Assembly (NCBI GenBank): GCA_964454335.1
Contig: CAYVVT010000007.1
Location: forward strand, 1-64,000
DNA: 64,000 nt
From: CAYVVT01 sp964454335
Lineage (GTDB): Bacteria; Fidelibacterota; UBA8477; JABMPR01
Direction: 5' to 3'
The notes below the pieces were generated by a model. That model was not told the origin of the DNA and did not search any database. It saw only the letters and a list, made by a program, of their open reading frames with translations. Positions 8,452 to 17,181 of the stretch are shown piece by piece; position 1 is the stretch's first letter, and each line of letters begins with the position of its first letter. The position numbers and the translations under genes were made by a program.

Positions 8452-9222
8452 ATGCAAGTTGACATATATCCACCGGAAGAACAGGGTTACGGTGAATTCG
8501 ACAATGGTGCCATCATCGAGCAGAAGCCTATCGGATTTTCAGGAGAAGGATCCAGACTCAACCGCAGCGGTACGCTTTTCTACTGGGCCTGGATGAAGGC
8601 TACCAGAAAAGGTAAGATCGGAATGCACCCGCATTCCGCATTTGAGATCATCAGTTATATGATCAGCGGGCGGGGACGTCATGTGGATTCCATGGGCAAC
8701 GACAAGATCATGGAGACCGGTGGTGTCCAGGTGATGCAGACCGGTCGGGGGATCTTCCACGAGGAGCATACGCTGGACGATAGCGTTGAAGGCTTTCAGA
8801 TCTGGCTGGAGCCAAATCTCATGGAAACGCAGCACAAAACACCAGTCTATCGTGATTATGCTCTTGATGCATTCATCAATAGTTCGATGGACGAGCGATA
8901 TGAAGTTAAGGGGATCGTCGGCCCGGATACTCCCATAGACTACCTGGAAACAGACGCGCGGATCACAGATCTTCGTTTTCATGAATCTGCCCATCACGAA
9001 GCCATCCTCGGCAGTGGGCACCTGTTGAACATCCTGGCTGTGCGGGGCGATGCACGCCTGCGAACGAATGGAAATACCCATGAATTCAACCAAAAGGATT
9101 TCGTGGTTGCTTCTGCAGAGGTTGAAGCTGCCTATAAGCTCCAGGGCGATGCTGGAACACATCTTCTATTGATAGAGACCCTGCGCGATCCGGGATACCG
9201 TCTCTATCCCAAACAACCCTGA
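8452..9222 (+). CDS. Pirin-family cupin protein
   Basis: 256 residues from the ATG at 8452, chosen because AGGAG lies 6 nt upstream; an in-frame start at 8422 lacks this. The N-terminal cupin holds the pirin metal motif: HPHSAFE (two His) followed by GRGIFHEEH (His and Glu), with DSMGN between. This fits metal-binding pirins, which are described as quercetinases or redox-responsive proteins. The C-terminal half is a second cupin-like domain with HLLNILAVRGDARL. It is divergent from the MarR operon. The actual reaction is unknown. Confidence 0.88.
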   Translation: MQVDIYPPEEQGYGEFDNGAIIEQKPIGFSGEGSRLNRSGTLFYWAWMKATRKGKIGMHPHSAFEIISYMISGRGRHVDSMGNDKIMETGGVQVMQTGRGIFHEEHTLDDSVEGFQIWLEPNLMETQHKTPVYRDYALDAFINSSMDERYEVKGIVGPDTPIDYLETDARITDLRFHESAHHEAILGSGHLLNILAVRGDARLRTNGNTHEFNQKDFVVASAEVEAAYKLQGDAGTHLLLIETLRDPGYRLYPKQP

Positions 9223-9349
9223 CTTCCCCATCAGGTCGCCGGTTCTTGACAGATGCTCTCCCCTGATTCTTAAAATCGCCTTAACCTTCCTGCACGGTGC
9301 CAAGTCTAACCGTGTGAGAATGGTTGAAATGAAAACACAGGAGAGAGAC

Positions 9350-9832
9350 ATGAATAATACGACCAGAACATTGATCTTGACCGCCATGGTGATGGGCGTG
9401 CTGTCTACGGTAGCACTGGCCGATGATTTCAACAAGCCAGGTGCCCAGGGGGGTCCACCACCGATACCCGTTAAAGAGTTGAATCTCAGTGAGGAACAGC
9501 AGGACAAGATCGCAGATCTGCGCATGGATCAGCGTGAAGAGATGATCGATCTGAGAGCCAGACTCGAGAAACAGGAATTGCAGTTGAAAAAACTCCAGCG
9601 TGAAGACTCACCAAACCAGAAGAAGATCCACGCCCAGATCGACCGGATCGGTGCCACCAGGGTAGAGATGGCCAAGTTGAGAGCTGACCATCATCTCGAG
9701 GTACGAGCCCTATTGAGCCCCGAACAGCAGAAGCAGATGAAGGAGTTTAAGCGCCAGGACATGCGCAAACACGATCGTTCGCAACGCGGACATCAACCCG
9801 GACGGCATTCTGGCGGCCGGGGTAGATTCTGA
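9350..9832 (+). CDS. Spy/CpxP-like periplasmic protein
   Basis: 160 residues from the ATG at 9350, which has AGGAGA 5 nt upstream; an upstream in-frame start at 9314 would spoil the signal peptide. A signal peptide ends near STVALA-DDF. The mature protein is almost entirely charged helix with two LS.EQQ.K-type motifs (LNLSEEQQDKI and LLSPEQQKQM), the LTxxQ signature of the Spy/CpxP/zinc-resistance-associated group. It ends in a His/Arg/Gly-rich tail that could bind metal. Such proteins are periplasmic chaperones or metal-stress proteins. It is a single gene with a terminator-like hairpin downstream. Confidence 0.75.
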   Translation: MNNTTRTLILTAMVMGVLSTVALADDFNKPGAQGGPPPIPVKELNLSEEQQDKIADLRMDQREEMIDLRARLEKQELQLKKLQREDSPNQKKIHAQIDRIGATRVEMAKLRADHHLEVRALLSPEQQKQMKEFKRQDMRKHDRSQRGHQPGRHSGGRGRF

Positions 9833-9873
9833 TACCTCCATCCCCCCGCTTCACATAGATGGGATCCTCCCAG

Positions 9874-9897
9874 AACAGCCTCCGTCAGGGGGCTGTT
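9874..9897 (+). terminator. Terminator-like hairpin after the Spy-like gene
   Basis: AACAGCCTCC pairs with GGGGGCTGTT (one G-T pair) around a GTCA loop, 10 bp. Only a weak T-rich tail (GCTTCT) follows, so termination is less certain than the fold. Confidence 0.5.
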
Positions 9898-10091
9898 GCT
9901 TCTATAAAGAACCGCAAATTACGTCGATTACACGAAAAACGTTCCAATTTGGCAGTTGATGCTGAGATTCCGGGTCATTCTCAGCTTGCAGGGATAGAGG
10001 TCTTGCGGTTGTCGTTCAGCTCCCTGTTTCCCCTTTCCGGTTCTCTGGTCACCCAACACCAGTCACGATCCCATCACACACGGTTGAACGG

Positions 10092-10122
10092 TTTGATTCA
10101 TTGCACGCTGCTTCTATATTCG
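10092..10122 (+). promoter_or_regulatory. Possible promoter of the TonB receptor gene
   Basis: TTGATT (10093-10098), 16-nt spacer, TATATT (10115-10120). It also fits the Bacteroidetes form as TTTG-N19-TATATTCG. The -10 box ends 20 nt before the ATG, leaving a leader of about 14 nt, which is short but contains GGAAG. Confidence 0.35.
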
Positions 10123-10140
10123 CCGGAAGAATCTGCCAAC

Positions 10141-12387
10141 ATGCGATTTTACAGACACAAGATTGCCCTGCTGAGCTTATACCTCAGCGTTCTATCCCTG
10201 CCAGTCTTGGGCCAGCAGGTTCTGGAAGGCAGGGTGCGGGATGCCCTGACAAACGAGCCGATCTACAACGTAAATGTGTTGGTTAAGTCGCTTGGCATCG
10301 GTACCACAACTGAAGAGGACGGGTATTTCCGTATCGTGGGGCAGATCAAACTGCCCATCACCCTTGTGATCACCCATATTGGCTATGAGCCTGTTGAGCA
10401 GCCGATCTTCATGTTCACCTCCCTGGAGATCCTCATGACTCCCATCGCCCTGCAACTCGACGAGGTGGATATCACCGTTACAAAGCTACCCAGTCAGTAC
10501 GATGTGACTTCCTCCACCAGCAGCATGAATTCGGCGGAGTTGGCCGTCCGGGGAGTTCAGGACTTCCAGGAGATCACCCGCTCCATCAGCAGTGTCCGTG
10601 TTGAGGGTCAGCACAGTGGTGTGCAGACCATCAGTATCCGCGGGGCGAATCCCAACGAAACACCGGTGTACATGGATGGCGTCAAGATCAACGACACCTT
10701 CACCAACATCGCCGATCTTTCCTTCCTGAACATCAACGATATCGAGGAGCTGGAGATCATCAAGGGCGCGGCTTCGCTGCCCTATGAGACCGGCGCATTC
10801 GGTGGTGTCGTGAATATCTATACCCGGGTACCGACCAAGACAGAAGCCTCGATTTCAACGGCGCTGGATGCGGTGAATTCAGAGAACAGCTCCCAGAATG
10901 GGACGCTGTATCTCGTTCACGACAACCTGGCTGGTTCCTACCAGTTCTCCCAACGGGATCGTGAATATTTCGCCACCGTTACCTCGCGGAATGGCTTTCA
11001 TTCCGGCAGTATGCGCTGGGGAAATCAGGAATCGGCATTGAGTCTCAAGTATTTCAAACAGTACACCGAAACAGCCAATGACTTCAGCGAGGGCAGCTCA
11101 GTAAGTGACGACAACCAGTTGTTGAATCTGAGGTACACGGGCCTCGTCCCCCGGTTGGGCAAGGATTGGCAGGCGGACCTGTCCTACCGCAGCGACAGGC
11201 ACGGATCCATGTTCTGGTCCGTGAATCCGAATTCTCCCACCTACGAGCAGGAACCTCATGGCAATCAGTATGCATTCGAACTGGCCAAGCTCTTCGAGGT
11301 GGGTGCATTTGAGGGGCTGCTGAAGACCGAACAGAACCGGCAGGCGTATCTGGGACCGTCAAAGATCTCCATTCCTCCCAGTTTTTACCGTGAGAGTGAC
11401 ATTGATCTCGATCGCAACACCACATCCTATGTGGGTATTGGCAAGTACAAGATCATCTCACCATATACAGGTTTGCAGGAATTACAGGTCGAACTTGGTA
11501 TGCGTTACGACGACATACTCACCCGATATGATTATTTAGAAGATCGATTTTATTACAGCGTTGGATCCCCTGATCCCCGTATCGTGCACGAGGAGGAAAA
11601 ATACCGGCGACATAATTACTTCCTGTCAAAGCGGATCGGTGTGAAAAGCAGTGGCAAGACCGAGCGCAGCAGCTACGCCTTCTTCTACGGGCAGGGATTC
11701 AACAGCCGGACACCCACCCTGCAGGACTATTTCTTCCATAAAACCAACGATGTGATCCTGTACAGTGCCCGAAACCTGGATCATGAGACTGTCAATACGG
11801 TGGACTTCGAGTTTGAACTGGCATTCAAACCTCCCCCGGACTATCCCTTTTCCAGGATCGACCTGAATCTCGGATATTTCAAGAATGCCTATGTCTCCAA
11901 ACTGAACTATATCTATACACCGGCCCAGCCTCCAGTACCCTACAACACCGTCAACGCCATGATCAAGGGCTATGAGATTGACGTTCAGGTAGAATCACTG
12001 AATAAACTCAACCTGTTCAATGCGGGTGCCACCTTCCTGAAGATGGACCATGCCGAGGTCTTCGCCGGCAAGCCGACCTACCGGTATATCCTGGGTTATA
12101 CATTCCAGAGATCAGGTTTCAGAATGAACGGGACCTTCTGGGCTGAAGGCGAGCAATATTTGCCGGATGGCAGTATCGAGCTGTACAACTCCAGGGAGAA
12201 TCTGGACATCACCTTCAGTTACTACCGGAGCTTCGAGCATTTTGATCTGCTGGGTACCTACGGCATCAAGAATCTTCTCAGCCGGGAGGAAACACTGGAA
12301 GAGCTGGATCGCTTCAACACCTATTTCGCTCTGAGTTATTACGATCAATTCCAACAGGTGCTGAGTCTTAAACTGACTGTCCATTAG
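10141..12387 (+). CDS. TonB-dependent receptor with carboxypeptidase-regulatory-like domain
   Basis: 748 residues from the ATG at 10141, which gives a clean signal peptide ending ...LGQQ; a longer in-frame start at 9859 would be untranslatable leader. Residues about 22-105 are a CarboxypepD_reg-like beta-sandwich (VLEGRVRDALTNEPIYNVNV, GYEPVEQ). Residues about 110-225 are the plug: ISIRGANPNETPVYMDGVKI (Plug motif) and IEELEIIKGAASLPYETGAF with GGVVNIYTR. The remainder is a 22-strand-type barrel. It would import a large or scarce nutrient through the outer membrane with TonB energy. The substrate is unknown; no siderophore, cobalamin or SusD gene is adjacent. The next gene starts 14 nt later. 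Confidence 0.88.
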   Translation: MRFYRHKIALLSLYLSVLSLPVLGQQVLEGRVRDALTNEPIYNVNVLVKSLGIGTTTEEDGYFRIVGQIKLPITLVITHIGYEPVEQPIFMFTSLEILMTPIALQLDEVDITVTKLPSQYDVTSSTSSMNSAELAVRGVQDFQEITRSISSVRVEGQHSGVQTISIRGANPNETPVYMDGVKINDTFTNIADLSFLNINDIEELEIIKGAASLPYETGAFGGVVNIYTRVPTKTEASISTALDAVNSENSSQNGTLYLVHDNLAGSYQFSQRDREYFATVTSRNGFHSGSMRWGNQESALSLKYFKQYTETANDFSEGSSVSDDNQLLNLRYTGLVPRLGKDWQADLSYRSDRHGSMFWSVNPNSPTYEQEPHGNQYAFELAKLFEVGAFEGLLKTEQNRQAYLGPSKISIPPSFYRESDIDLDRNTTSYVGIGKYKIISPYTGLQELQVELGMRYDDILTRYDYLEDRFYYSVGSPDPRIVHEEEKYRRHNYFLSKRIGVKSSGKTERSSYAFFYGQGFNSRTPTLQDYFFHKTNDVILYSARNLDHETVNTVDFEFELAFKPPPDYPFSRIDLNLGYFKNAYVSKLNYIYTPAQPPVPYNTVNAMIKGYEIDVQVESLNKLNLFNAGATFLKMDHAEVFAGKPTYRYILGYTFQRSGFRMNGTFWAEGEQYLPDGSIELYNSRENLDITFSYYRSFEHFDLLGTYGIKNLLSREETLEELDRFNTYFALSYYDQFQQVLSLKLTVH

Positions 12388-12400
12388 CGGTTTCATTCCC

Positions 12401-13777
12401 TTGCAATCTGCACTACCAACTGGGTGGATCGAACGCATCAGGATCCAACTGGGATCAGAGGCAGACGAATTCCTGAGATCACATGAGCAGAAGTTCCCAC
12501 GTTCTTTGCGGATCAATCCGGACAAAGTATTTGTCCCCGATTCAAGATCTGAACAGGTGCCCTGGTGCTCATCCGGGTTCTACATAGTGGAACCGTTCAT
12601 CCCGGCCCATGAACCGGCTTTTCATGCCGGTGGATTCTACATGCAGGAGGCATCCTCCATGTTCCTGCATCATGTCCTTGGTGAGATAGATGGTCCGGAG
12701 CAGGCCCGGATCCTTGATCTGGCAGCTGCACCTGGGGGGAAAAGCACATTGATCCGATCAGCCTGGCCCAATGCCTTGCTGGTGGCCAATGAGGTCGTGC
12801 GCAGCAGGGTGGCGATCCTGGCGGAGAATTTGAGTCGCTGGGGTGCAAAGAACGCGGTCGTGACCAATTCGGATCCTCAGGATTTCAAGCATCTGGAGCA
12901 TTATTTCGATCTGATCCTGGTGGACGCCCCATGCTCGGGGGAAGGATTGTTCTGCCGAGACCCGGCAGCTGTGGATCAGTGGTCAGAACGAAATGCCACC
13001 CATTCGGCAGTCCGCCAGAAACGGATCCTCAGTGACGGGGAGGCTGCGCTTAAGCCGGGTGGATATCTGGTTTACAGTACCTGCACATATAACCCAGCGG
13101 AAAATGAGGACCAGATCAAGTGGTTCGCCGATGAGTTCGGATTCTCGGGTGTTGAGATCCCCATCGATGTCGGATGGAATATCGAACAGGGTGAGACCCT
13201 GTCACAATCCGGGATCCTTCCATTCTACCGCTTCTGGCCACATCGGCTGCAGGGAGCCGGGTTCTTCCTTGCAGTGCTCAGAAAAGAGGGGTCTGCTCAG
13301 AAACCCTATATCCGCACCTCAAACGTGAAGAGGAAGCTAACATCCTCCAGATCACCATTTATTCCCGCTCAATACCTGGCACGGGATACAGAATATCAGG
13401 TTATCACACAGGGTGATCTCATCTATGCAATTACACATGAATTCAGAGATGACCTTGAATTGCTTTCACGGAAACTCCGGGTAAAACGACCGGGATTGTT
13501 CCTCGGAAGGATCCAGGGGCGGGTTTTCAGACCCAGTACCGAACTCGCCTGGAGTCAGGCACTGCCCGCTGACACACCCGCTGTGACACTGGATCGCCCA
13601 CAGGCGTTGAAATACCTGTCGCATACATCTCTGGAACTGGATGCAGGGTCCATGACTGGTCGGGTTCTGGTAAGAAGTGGGGGGCTGAACCTGGGTTGGG
13701 CAAAGATCTCAAATGAGGGAAGATTCAAGAATCAATACCCCATCCCCTGGCGATTGCGTAAACCTCCGCCGTTCTGA
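12401..13777 (+). CDS. NOL1/NOP2/Sun-family (RsmF-like) RNA cytosine-C5 methyltransferase
   Basis: 458 residues. The SAM-binding motif LDLAAAPGGKSTLI, the DAPCSGEG motif (catalytic-release Cys) and YSTCTYNPAENE (catalytic Cys in motif VI) are all present, in the order typical of RsmB/RsmF m5C methyltransferases. The C-terminal 160 residues match the extra RsmF/YebU region. It probably methylates 16S rRNA. The annotated start is a TTG 14 nt after the TonB receptor stop and lacks a clear ribosome binding site; no in-frame ATG exists near the N-terminus, so the true start may differ by a few codons. Confidence 0.87.
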   Translation: MQSALPTGWIERIRIQLGSEADEFLRSHEQKFPRSLRINPDKVFVPDSRSEQVPWCSSGFYIVEPFIPAHEPAFHAGGFYMQEASSMFLHHVLGEIDGPEQARILDLAAAPGGKSTLIRSAWPNALLVANEVVRSRVAILAENLSRWGAKNAVVTNSDPQDFKHLEHYFDLILVDAPCSGEGLFCRDPAAVDQWSERNATHSAVRQKRILSDGEAALKPGGYLVYSTCTYNPAENEDQIKWFADEFGFSGVEIPIDVGWNIEQGETLSQSGILPFYRFWPHRLQGAGFFLAVLRKEGSAQKPYIRTSNVKRKLTSSRSPFIPAQYLARDTEYQVITQGDLIYAITHEFRDDLELLSRKLRVKRPGLFLGRIQGRVFRPSTELAWSQALPADTPAVTLDRPQALKYLSHTSLELDAGSMTGRVLVRSGGLNLGWAKISNEGRFKNQYPIPWRLRKPPPF

Positions 13778-13799
13778 TTTCAATCCGCTGATCCGCTAA

Positions 13800-14531
13800 T
13801 CAAAAGAATTTGACACTGTAGCCCTGACTGGCCCAGCCGACGATACCGTGCTTCAGATGGTAGAGTTCGGTGAATCCATCCTTACGCAATATCTTGGCTG
13901 CATCATTGCTCAGACGTCCTGTTTTGCCATAGACCATGACAGATTTGTGCCGGTACAGTGCCAATTCAGAGAGACGCATCGGTAATTCTTCAACCGGGAT
14001 ATTCAGGGCTTTACCAATGGTCCCTGTCCGGTATTCTTCAGGTTCGCGCACATCAAGGAGCAATGGTTTCACCTCGAGGACCAGGCTCAGGGCATCAGCA
14101 GGTTCGACATCACGATACCTGGGCTTCCTGTATTCAAGCACTTTGATGGTCCCTTCAGCATCTGCCAGCGTGAAGTCAAAATCCCCGGCTTCAGTGAACT
14201 TGAAGTATTGCTTTGTACGACGACCGCCCCTTACACCCGCATCGATCTCCAGGTCAGGGATCTCAAACTGAAAGATCTCATGCTGATTCAAGCTCTCCTG
14301 GATGAAGATCTTGATATACTCCCCCTGGATAACAGTGAGAGCCGTATCTCCGGGAGCAATGGAAAGGAACAGTTGACGGTACCAGTTTATAACCTCACCA
14401 GAGGTTTCCAGATCTGAACTGTAGCGCGTGGTGGACTCGCCATCAGATCCCGACCGATCGCAACTCAGAACACACAGCACCAGCACACCAAGTATTATGG
14501 TCATCAATCTTGCTTTTATGAACTGGTTCAT
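13800..14531 (-). CDS. Rhodanese-domain lipoprotein lacking the catalytic cysteine
   Basis: 243 residues from the ATG at 14531, preceded by GAGGGG 6-11 nt upstream; longer in-frame starts have no such site. N-terminal lipoprotein signal with lipobox VLSC. Residues about 25-130 match nothing I recognise. Residues about 140-243 are a rhodanese domain: LLDVREPEEYRTGTI, NIPVEEL, then the active-site loop VYGKTGRLSNDAA and GIVGWASQGY at the end. The loop normally reads YCxxGxRS; here the Cys is Gly (GGC codon), so sulfur transfer is not expected. It may be a binding or regulatory domain. It is divergent from the TetR gene and shares a 164-bp control region with it. Confidence 0.8.
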   Translation of the reverse strand: MNQFIKARLMTIILGVLVLCVLSCDRSGSDGESTTRYSSDLETSGEVINWYRQLFLSIAPGDTALTVIQGEYIKIFIQESLNQHEIFQFEIPDLEIDAGVRGGRRTKQYFKFTEAGDFDFTLADAEGTIKVLEYRKPRYRDVEPADALSLVLEVKPLLLDVREPEEYRTGTIGKALNIPVEELPMRLSELALYRHKSVMVYGKTGRLSNDAAKILRKDGFTELYHLKHGIVGWASQGYSVKFF

Positions 14532-14649
14532 CGCAAACCCCTCGCAGGCTTCATTTTCATATGAAATATACAAAGTGCGTGAGAAATTGAGCCACCAAAA
14601 ATTCTCAGGAAAATAGTCCTTGCGTCTGACTATACGATGACATAACTTG

Positions 14650-14685
14650 TTTACGAATTTAGTAAGAAATGACATAATTCGTAAA
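14650..14685. promoter_or_regulatory. Perfect inverted repeat, candidate TetR operator
   Basis: TTTACGAATT (14650-14659) and AATTCGTAAA (14676-14685) are perfect inverted repeats, centre-to-centre 26 bp. ATGACATAA also occurs twice in the area (from 14638 and 14670). The repeat ends 10 nt before the TetR start codon and lies between the divergent rhodanese and TetR genes, so it is the likely autoregulatory operator. Confidence 0.6.
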
Positions 14686-14695
14686 TATTTGTAAG

Positions 14696-15316
14696 ATGTC
14701 GTCAACCCTACCACCTCTCCCCGATTCCCCCAAGGTCAAAGACCTCATCAGTGCAGGCACCATGCTCATCAAACGACATGGGTACAAACGCATCACCGTC
14801 GAGGAGATCTGCGAAACCGCCCAGGTAAGCAAGATGACCTTCTACAAATACTTCAAGAATAAGAAGGACATCGTCCTGTACATTCTTGACAGCATCTTCG
14901 CTGACATGCGGTCACACTTCCATGATGTCATCTCCCTCCCCATTCCCTATGCCGAGCGGATCGCTCAGTTCGTTGAGTACAAACTGAACTCAGTGATTGA
15001 CGATGATTTCACCTTCCTGGAGGAGTTACTTGAGAATGCCGATGAAGAGATACGCGCTCTTATGGCGGATGCCCAGGCGCAGGCGGTCAATCTTCAGCTT
15101 GAGACCATCGCAAAGGCCATTGAGAACGGGGATGTTCACTCCTGGGTTACTCCGGAACTGTATGTTCTGACCCTCAATCATCTGGGAAGCCTGGTACGGG
15201 ATCCCCTCATTCTGAGTCAGTTCGATGGCGATTGGGCAGAGATGTCCCGCTTCCTCACAAAATTCCTCATGTTCGGTTTCGTCAAACAGCCTCCCGACGG
15301 AGAAAAGCATGCCTAG
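14696..15316 (+). CDS. TetR-family transcriptional regulator
   Basis: 206 residues. The N-terminal helix-turn-helix (about residues 12-60) has the TetR signature ITVEEICETAQVSKMTFYKYF followed by KNKKDIV. The C-terminal ligand-binding part is divergent, as is usual. It is the first gene of an operon with an outer-membrane protein, a LolD-like ATPase, two FtsX-type permeases and a LolA-like protein, and the next gene starts inside it (8-nt overlap). It probably represses this export operon through the inverted repeat at 14650-14685. The inducer is unknown. Confidence 0.9.
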   Translation: MSSTLPPLPDSPKVKDLISAGTMLIKRHGYKRITVEEICETAQVSKMTFYKYFKNKKDIVLYILDSIFADMRSHFHDVISLPIPYAERIAQFVEYKLNSVIDDDFTFLEELLENADEEIRALMADAQAQAVNLQLETIAKAIENGDVHSWVTPELYVLTLNHLGSLVRDPLILSQFDGDWAEMSRFLTKFLMFGFVKQPPDGEKHA

Positions 15317-16433
15317 GTCCCTGCTGCTGATCCTCGCTCTCTCTCTTGTTACGACAGTCTTTGCCGGGATCGGGATCAGGGGTGAGATGGCAGGATTCAT
15401 ATCGAGCGGTAAACAAGCCTATGTGGGGTGGCATTATCTGCCGCTGTTCGAATATGAAGATCAACTGAATGACCAGTTCAACCTGCAGGCTGAGGCCAGT
15501 TATCGCCTCAGCTGGGGTCACCCGGTTGAGGAACTTGGATTGGACGGAGAAGATATCGATGATGACCTCTATCGCCTGAACGCAAGGCTGCAAACTGAAC
15601 GAAGTGAGATCGTCGTCGGTTTGCAGAAATTGAATTTCGGCCCGGGTCGCCTCCTGAGACCCCTTATGTGGTTTGACGAACTCGATCCCAGTGATCCACT
15701 TGGAATTGCCAATGGCGTGACTGGAGTAACTGCTCAGCATTATACCAGGGGTCTCACTCAATTTCGTGTTTGGATACTGCAAAGTGGTGATCCCCGCGGT
15801 TGGGAGGCCTTCGGTGGCATTGATGGCAAGACCGAGCTGGGTGCCCGGCTAGCACTACCCCTGTTTGGTGGAGAACTGGGTCAGAGCATTCACCATCGCA
15901 TGGTGGACCTGCCTATATATCTGCTCGGTTCAGATGACGAAGTTGAGGAATATCGCTTTGCCCTGGATGGCTTTTTTGACATTGGTATCGGCCTGTGGTT
16001 CGAGCTCATGTACAAGAACATGGAAACCTTCGCATCAAACGCTCTCAGTGACCAGATCATGTTTATGCTGGGTGGTGATCATACTCTGGGTGTCGGGAAT
16101 GGGATCCACTACAGCATCGAGCACCTCGTATACAAGCTGAAGTTTGATTTTCCTGACGCAGGACTCCTGCCGGATACAGATGAAAAGGTCCAGATGAGTG
16201 CACTGATGATCGACTACCCCATCGGTTTCTTTGATCAGGTCTCGTTCATCTCCCTGTATGATTGGGAGGGTGAACACCTCATCGCCATGCTCACCTGGAG
16301 CCGGACCTATGATCGTTTGGGCTTCAGCCTAACAGCTTTTGATTATCCAGAAGGGAACAGCACTCTGACGCTGGGCCAGAGCACCCGGCTCGGAGGCGAT
16401 GGAATACAATTTATTGTGACATTTAACCACTGA
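15309..16433 (+). CDS. Outer-membrane beta-barrel protein of the TetR/ABC operon
   Basis: 374 residues from the ATG at 15309, which overlaps the TetR gene end by 8 nt and yields a clear signal peptide (cleavage near VFA-GIG). The mature sequence shows regular amphipathic beta-strand alternation (for example NLQAEASYRLSWG, EIVVGLQKLNFGPG) and ends VTFNH after a final aromatic strand. I recognise no named family with confidence; it resembles generic porin-like or DUF1302-type barrels. Being encoded between a TetR regulator and a LolCDE-like ABC transporter, it may be the outer-membrane end of that pathway. That role is inference from position. Confidence 0.7.
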   Translation: MPRSLLLILALSLVTTVFAGIGIRGEMAGFISSGKQAYVGWHYLPLFEYEDQLNDQFNLQAEASYRLSWGHPVEELGLDGEDIDDDLYRLNARLQTERSEIVVGLQKLNFGPGRLLRPLMWFDELDPSDPLGIANGVTGVTAQHYTRGLTQFRVWILQSGDPRGWEAFGGIDGKTELGARLALPLFGGELGQSIHHRMVDLPIYLLGSDDEVEEYRFALDGFFDIGIGLWFELMYKNMETFASNALSDQIMFMLGGDHTLGVGNGIHYSIEHLVYKLKFDFPDAGLLPDTDEKVQMSALMIDYPIGFFDQVSFISLYDWEGEHLIAMLTWSRTYDRLGFSLTAFDYPEGNSTLTLGQSTRLGGDGIQFIVTFNH

Positions 16434-16470
16434 TGCGGAGCGATCTGCCTCAGTAGGATTGGAGGAAAAC

Positions 16471-17172
16471 ATGGAGCAATCTCCACAGATCGTAACCCGG
16501 GATTTGGTAAAGACCTACCCAATCGCCGATCGTGAGTTCAAGGCCCTGAGTGATGTCAGTCTGAGCTTCAATGCCGGTGAATTTGCCGGCCTGGTGGGTC
16601 CCAGCGGCTCCGGCAAGACCACCCTGTTGAACATCGTTGGATCACTGGATGAACCAACCAGTGGATCTGCAGAGGTCCTGGGCAAGGATATAGGCAGTCT
16701 GAAGCATGTTGAAGCTGCCGCTCTGCGTAACGAGAGCCTTGGATTCATTTTCCAGACCTACAATCTCCTGCCCGTGTACACGGTTTATGAGAATGTTGAA
16801 TTTGCCCTGTTACTGCTCAAGTATGACGCTGATGAACGAAAGAAGATGGTGATGGATGCCCTGGAATGGGTGGGCCTCACCGATCGTGTCAACCAGCGCC
16901 CCGCTCAACTCTCCGGTGGTGAATCCCAGCGAGTGGCCATCGCCCGCGCCATGGTGAAGAAACCAGCCCTGGTGCTGGCTGATGAACCAACAGCAAATCT
17001 GGACTCCAAGAACTCCCATCATATCCTCAAGACCATGGAGGAGTTGAACAGGGACCTTAATACCACCTTCCTGTTCGCCACCCATGATGAGAAGGTGATG
17101 CAATACCTCCGGCGCAAGATCAGTCTTGAAGATGGCAAGGTCGTCGAGGACAAGGTCATCAACGGCGGATAG
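16471..17172 (+). CDS. LolD/MacB-type ABC transporter ATP-binding protein
   Basis: 233 residues from the ATG at 16471 (GGAGGAA 3-9 nt upstream; a TTG at 16459 is less likely). Walker A GPSGSGKTTLLN near residue 42, Q-loop FQTYNLLP, signature LSGGESQRVAIARA, Walker B LVLADEPTANLD and the H-loop ATHDEKV. The NIVGSLDEPTSG and TANLDSKN segments are typical of the LolD/MacB/FtsE subgroup, which energise mechanotransmitting FtsX-type permeases rather than importers. It would act with the two permeases immediately downstream. Confidence 0.93.
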   Translation: MEQSPQIVTRDLVKTYPIADREFKALSDVSLSFNAGEFAGLVGPSGSGKTTLLNIVGSLDEPTSGSAEVLGKDIGSLKHVEAAALRNESLGFIFQTYNLLPVYTVYENVEFALLLLKYDADERKKMVMDALEWVGLTDRVNQRPAQLSGGESQRVAIARAMVKKPALVLADEPTANLDSKNSHHILKTMEELNRDLNTTFLFATHDEKVMQYLRRKISLEDGKVVEDKVINGG

Positions 17173-17181
17173 GAGGATATC

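Larger units (their letters stand above)
9833..10140 (+). other. 308-bp intergenic region before the TonB receptor gene
   Basis: Holds the terminator-like hairpin at 9874-9897 and a promoter-like sequence at 10092-10122. I looked for cobalamin and TPP riboswitch landmarks and saw none. Nothing else was recognised. Confidence 0.6.

Noticed and set aside
8539..9162. 207-residue minus-strand open frame
   Set aside because: Antisense shadow of the pirin gene with no motif; the plus-strand pirin has clear metal-binding residues.
13800..14531. Rhodanese loop position as a selenocysteine
   Set aside because: The codon is GGC (Gly), not TGA.
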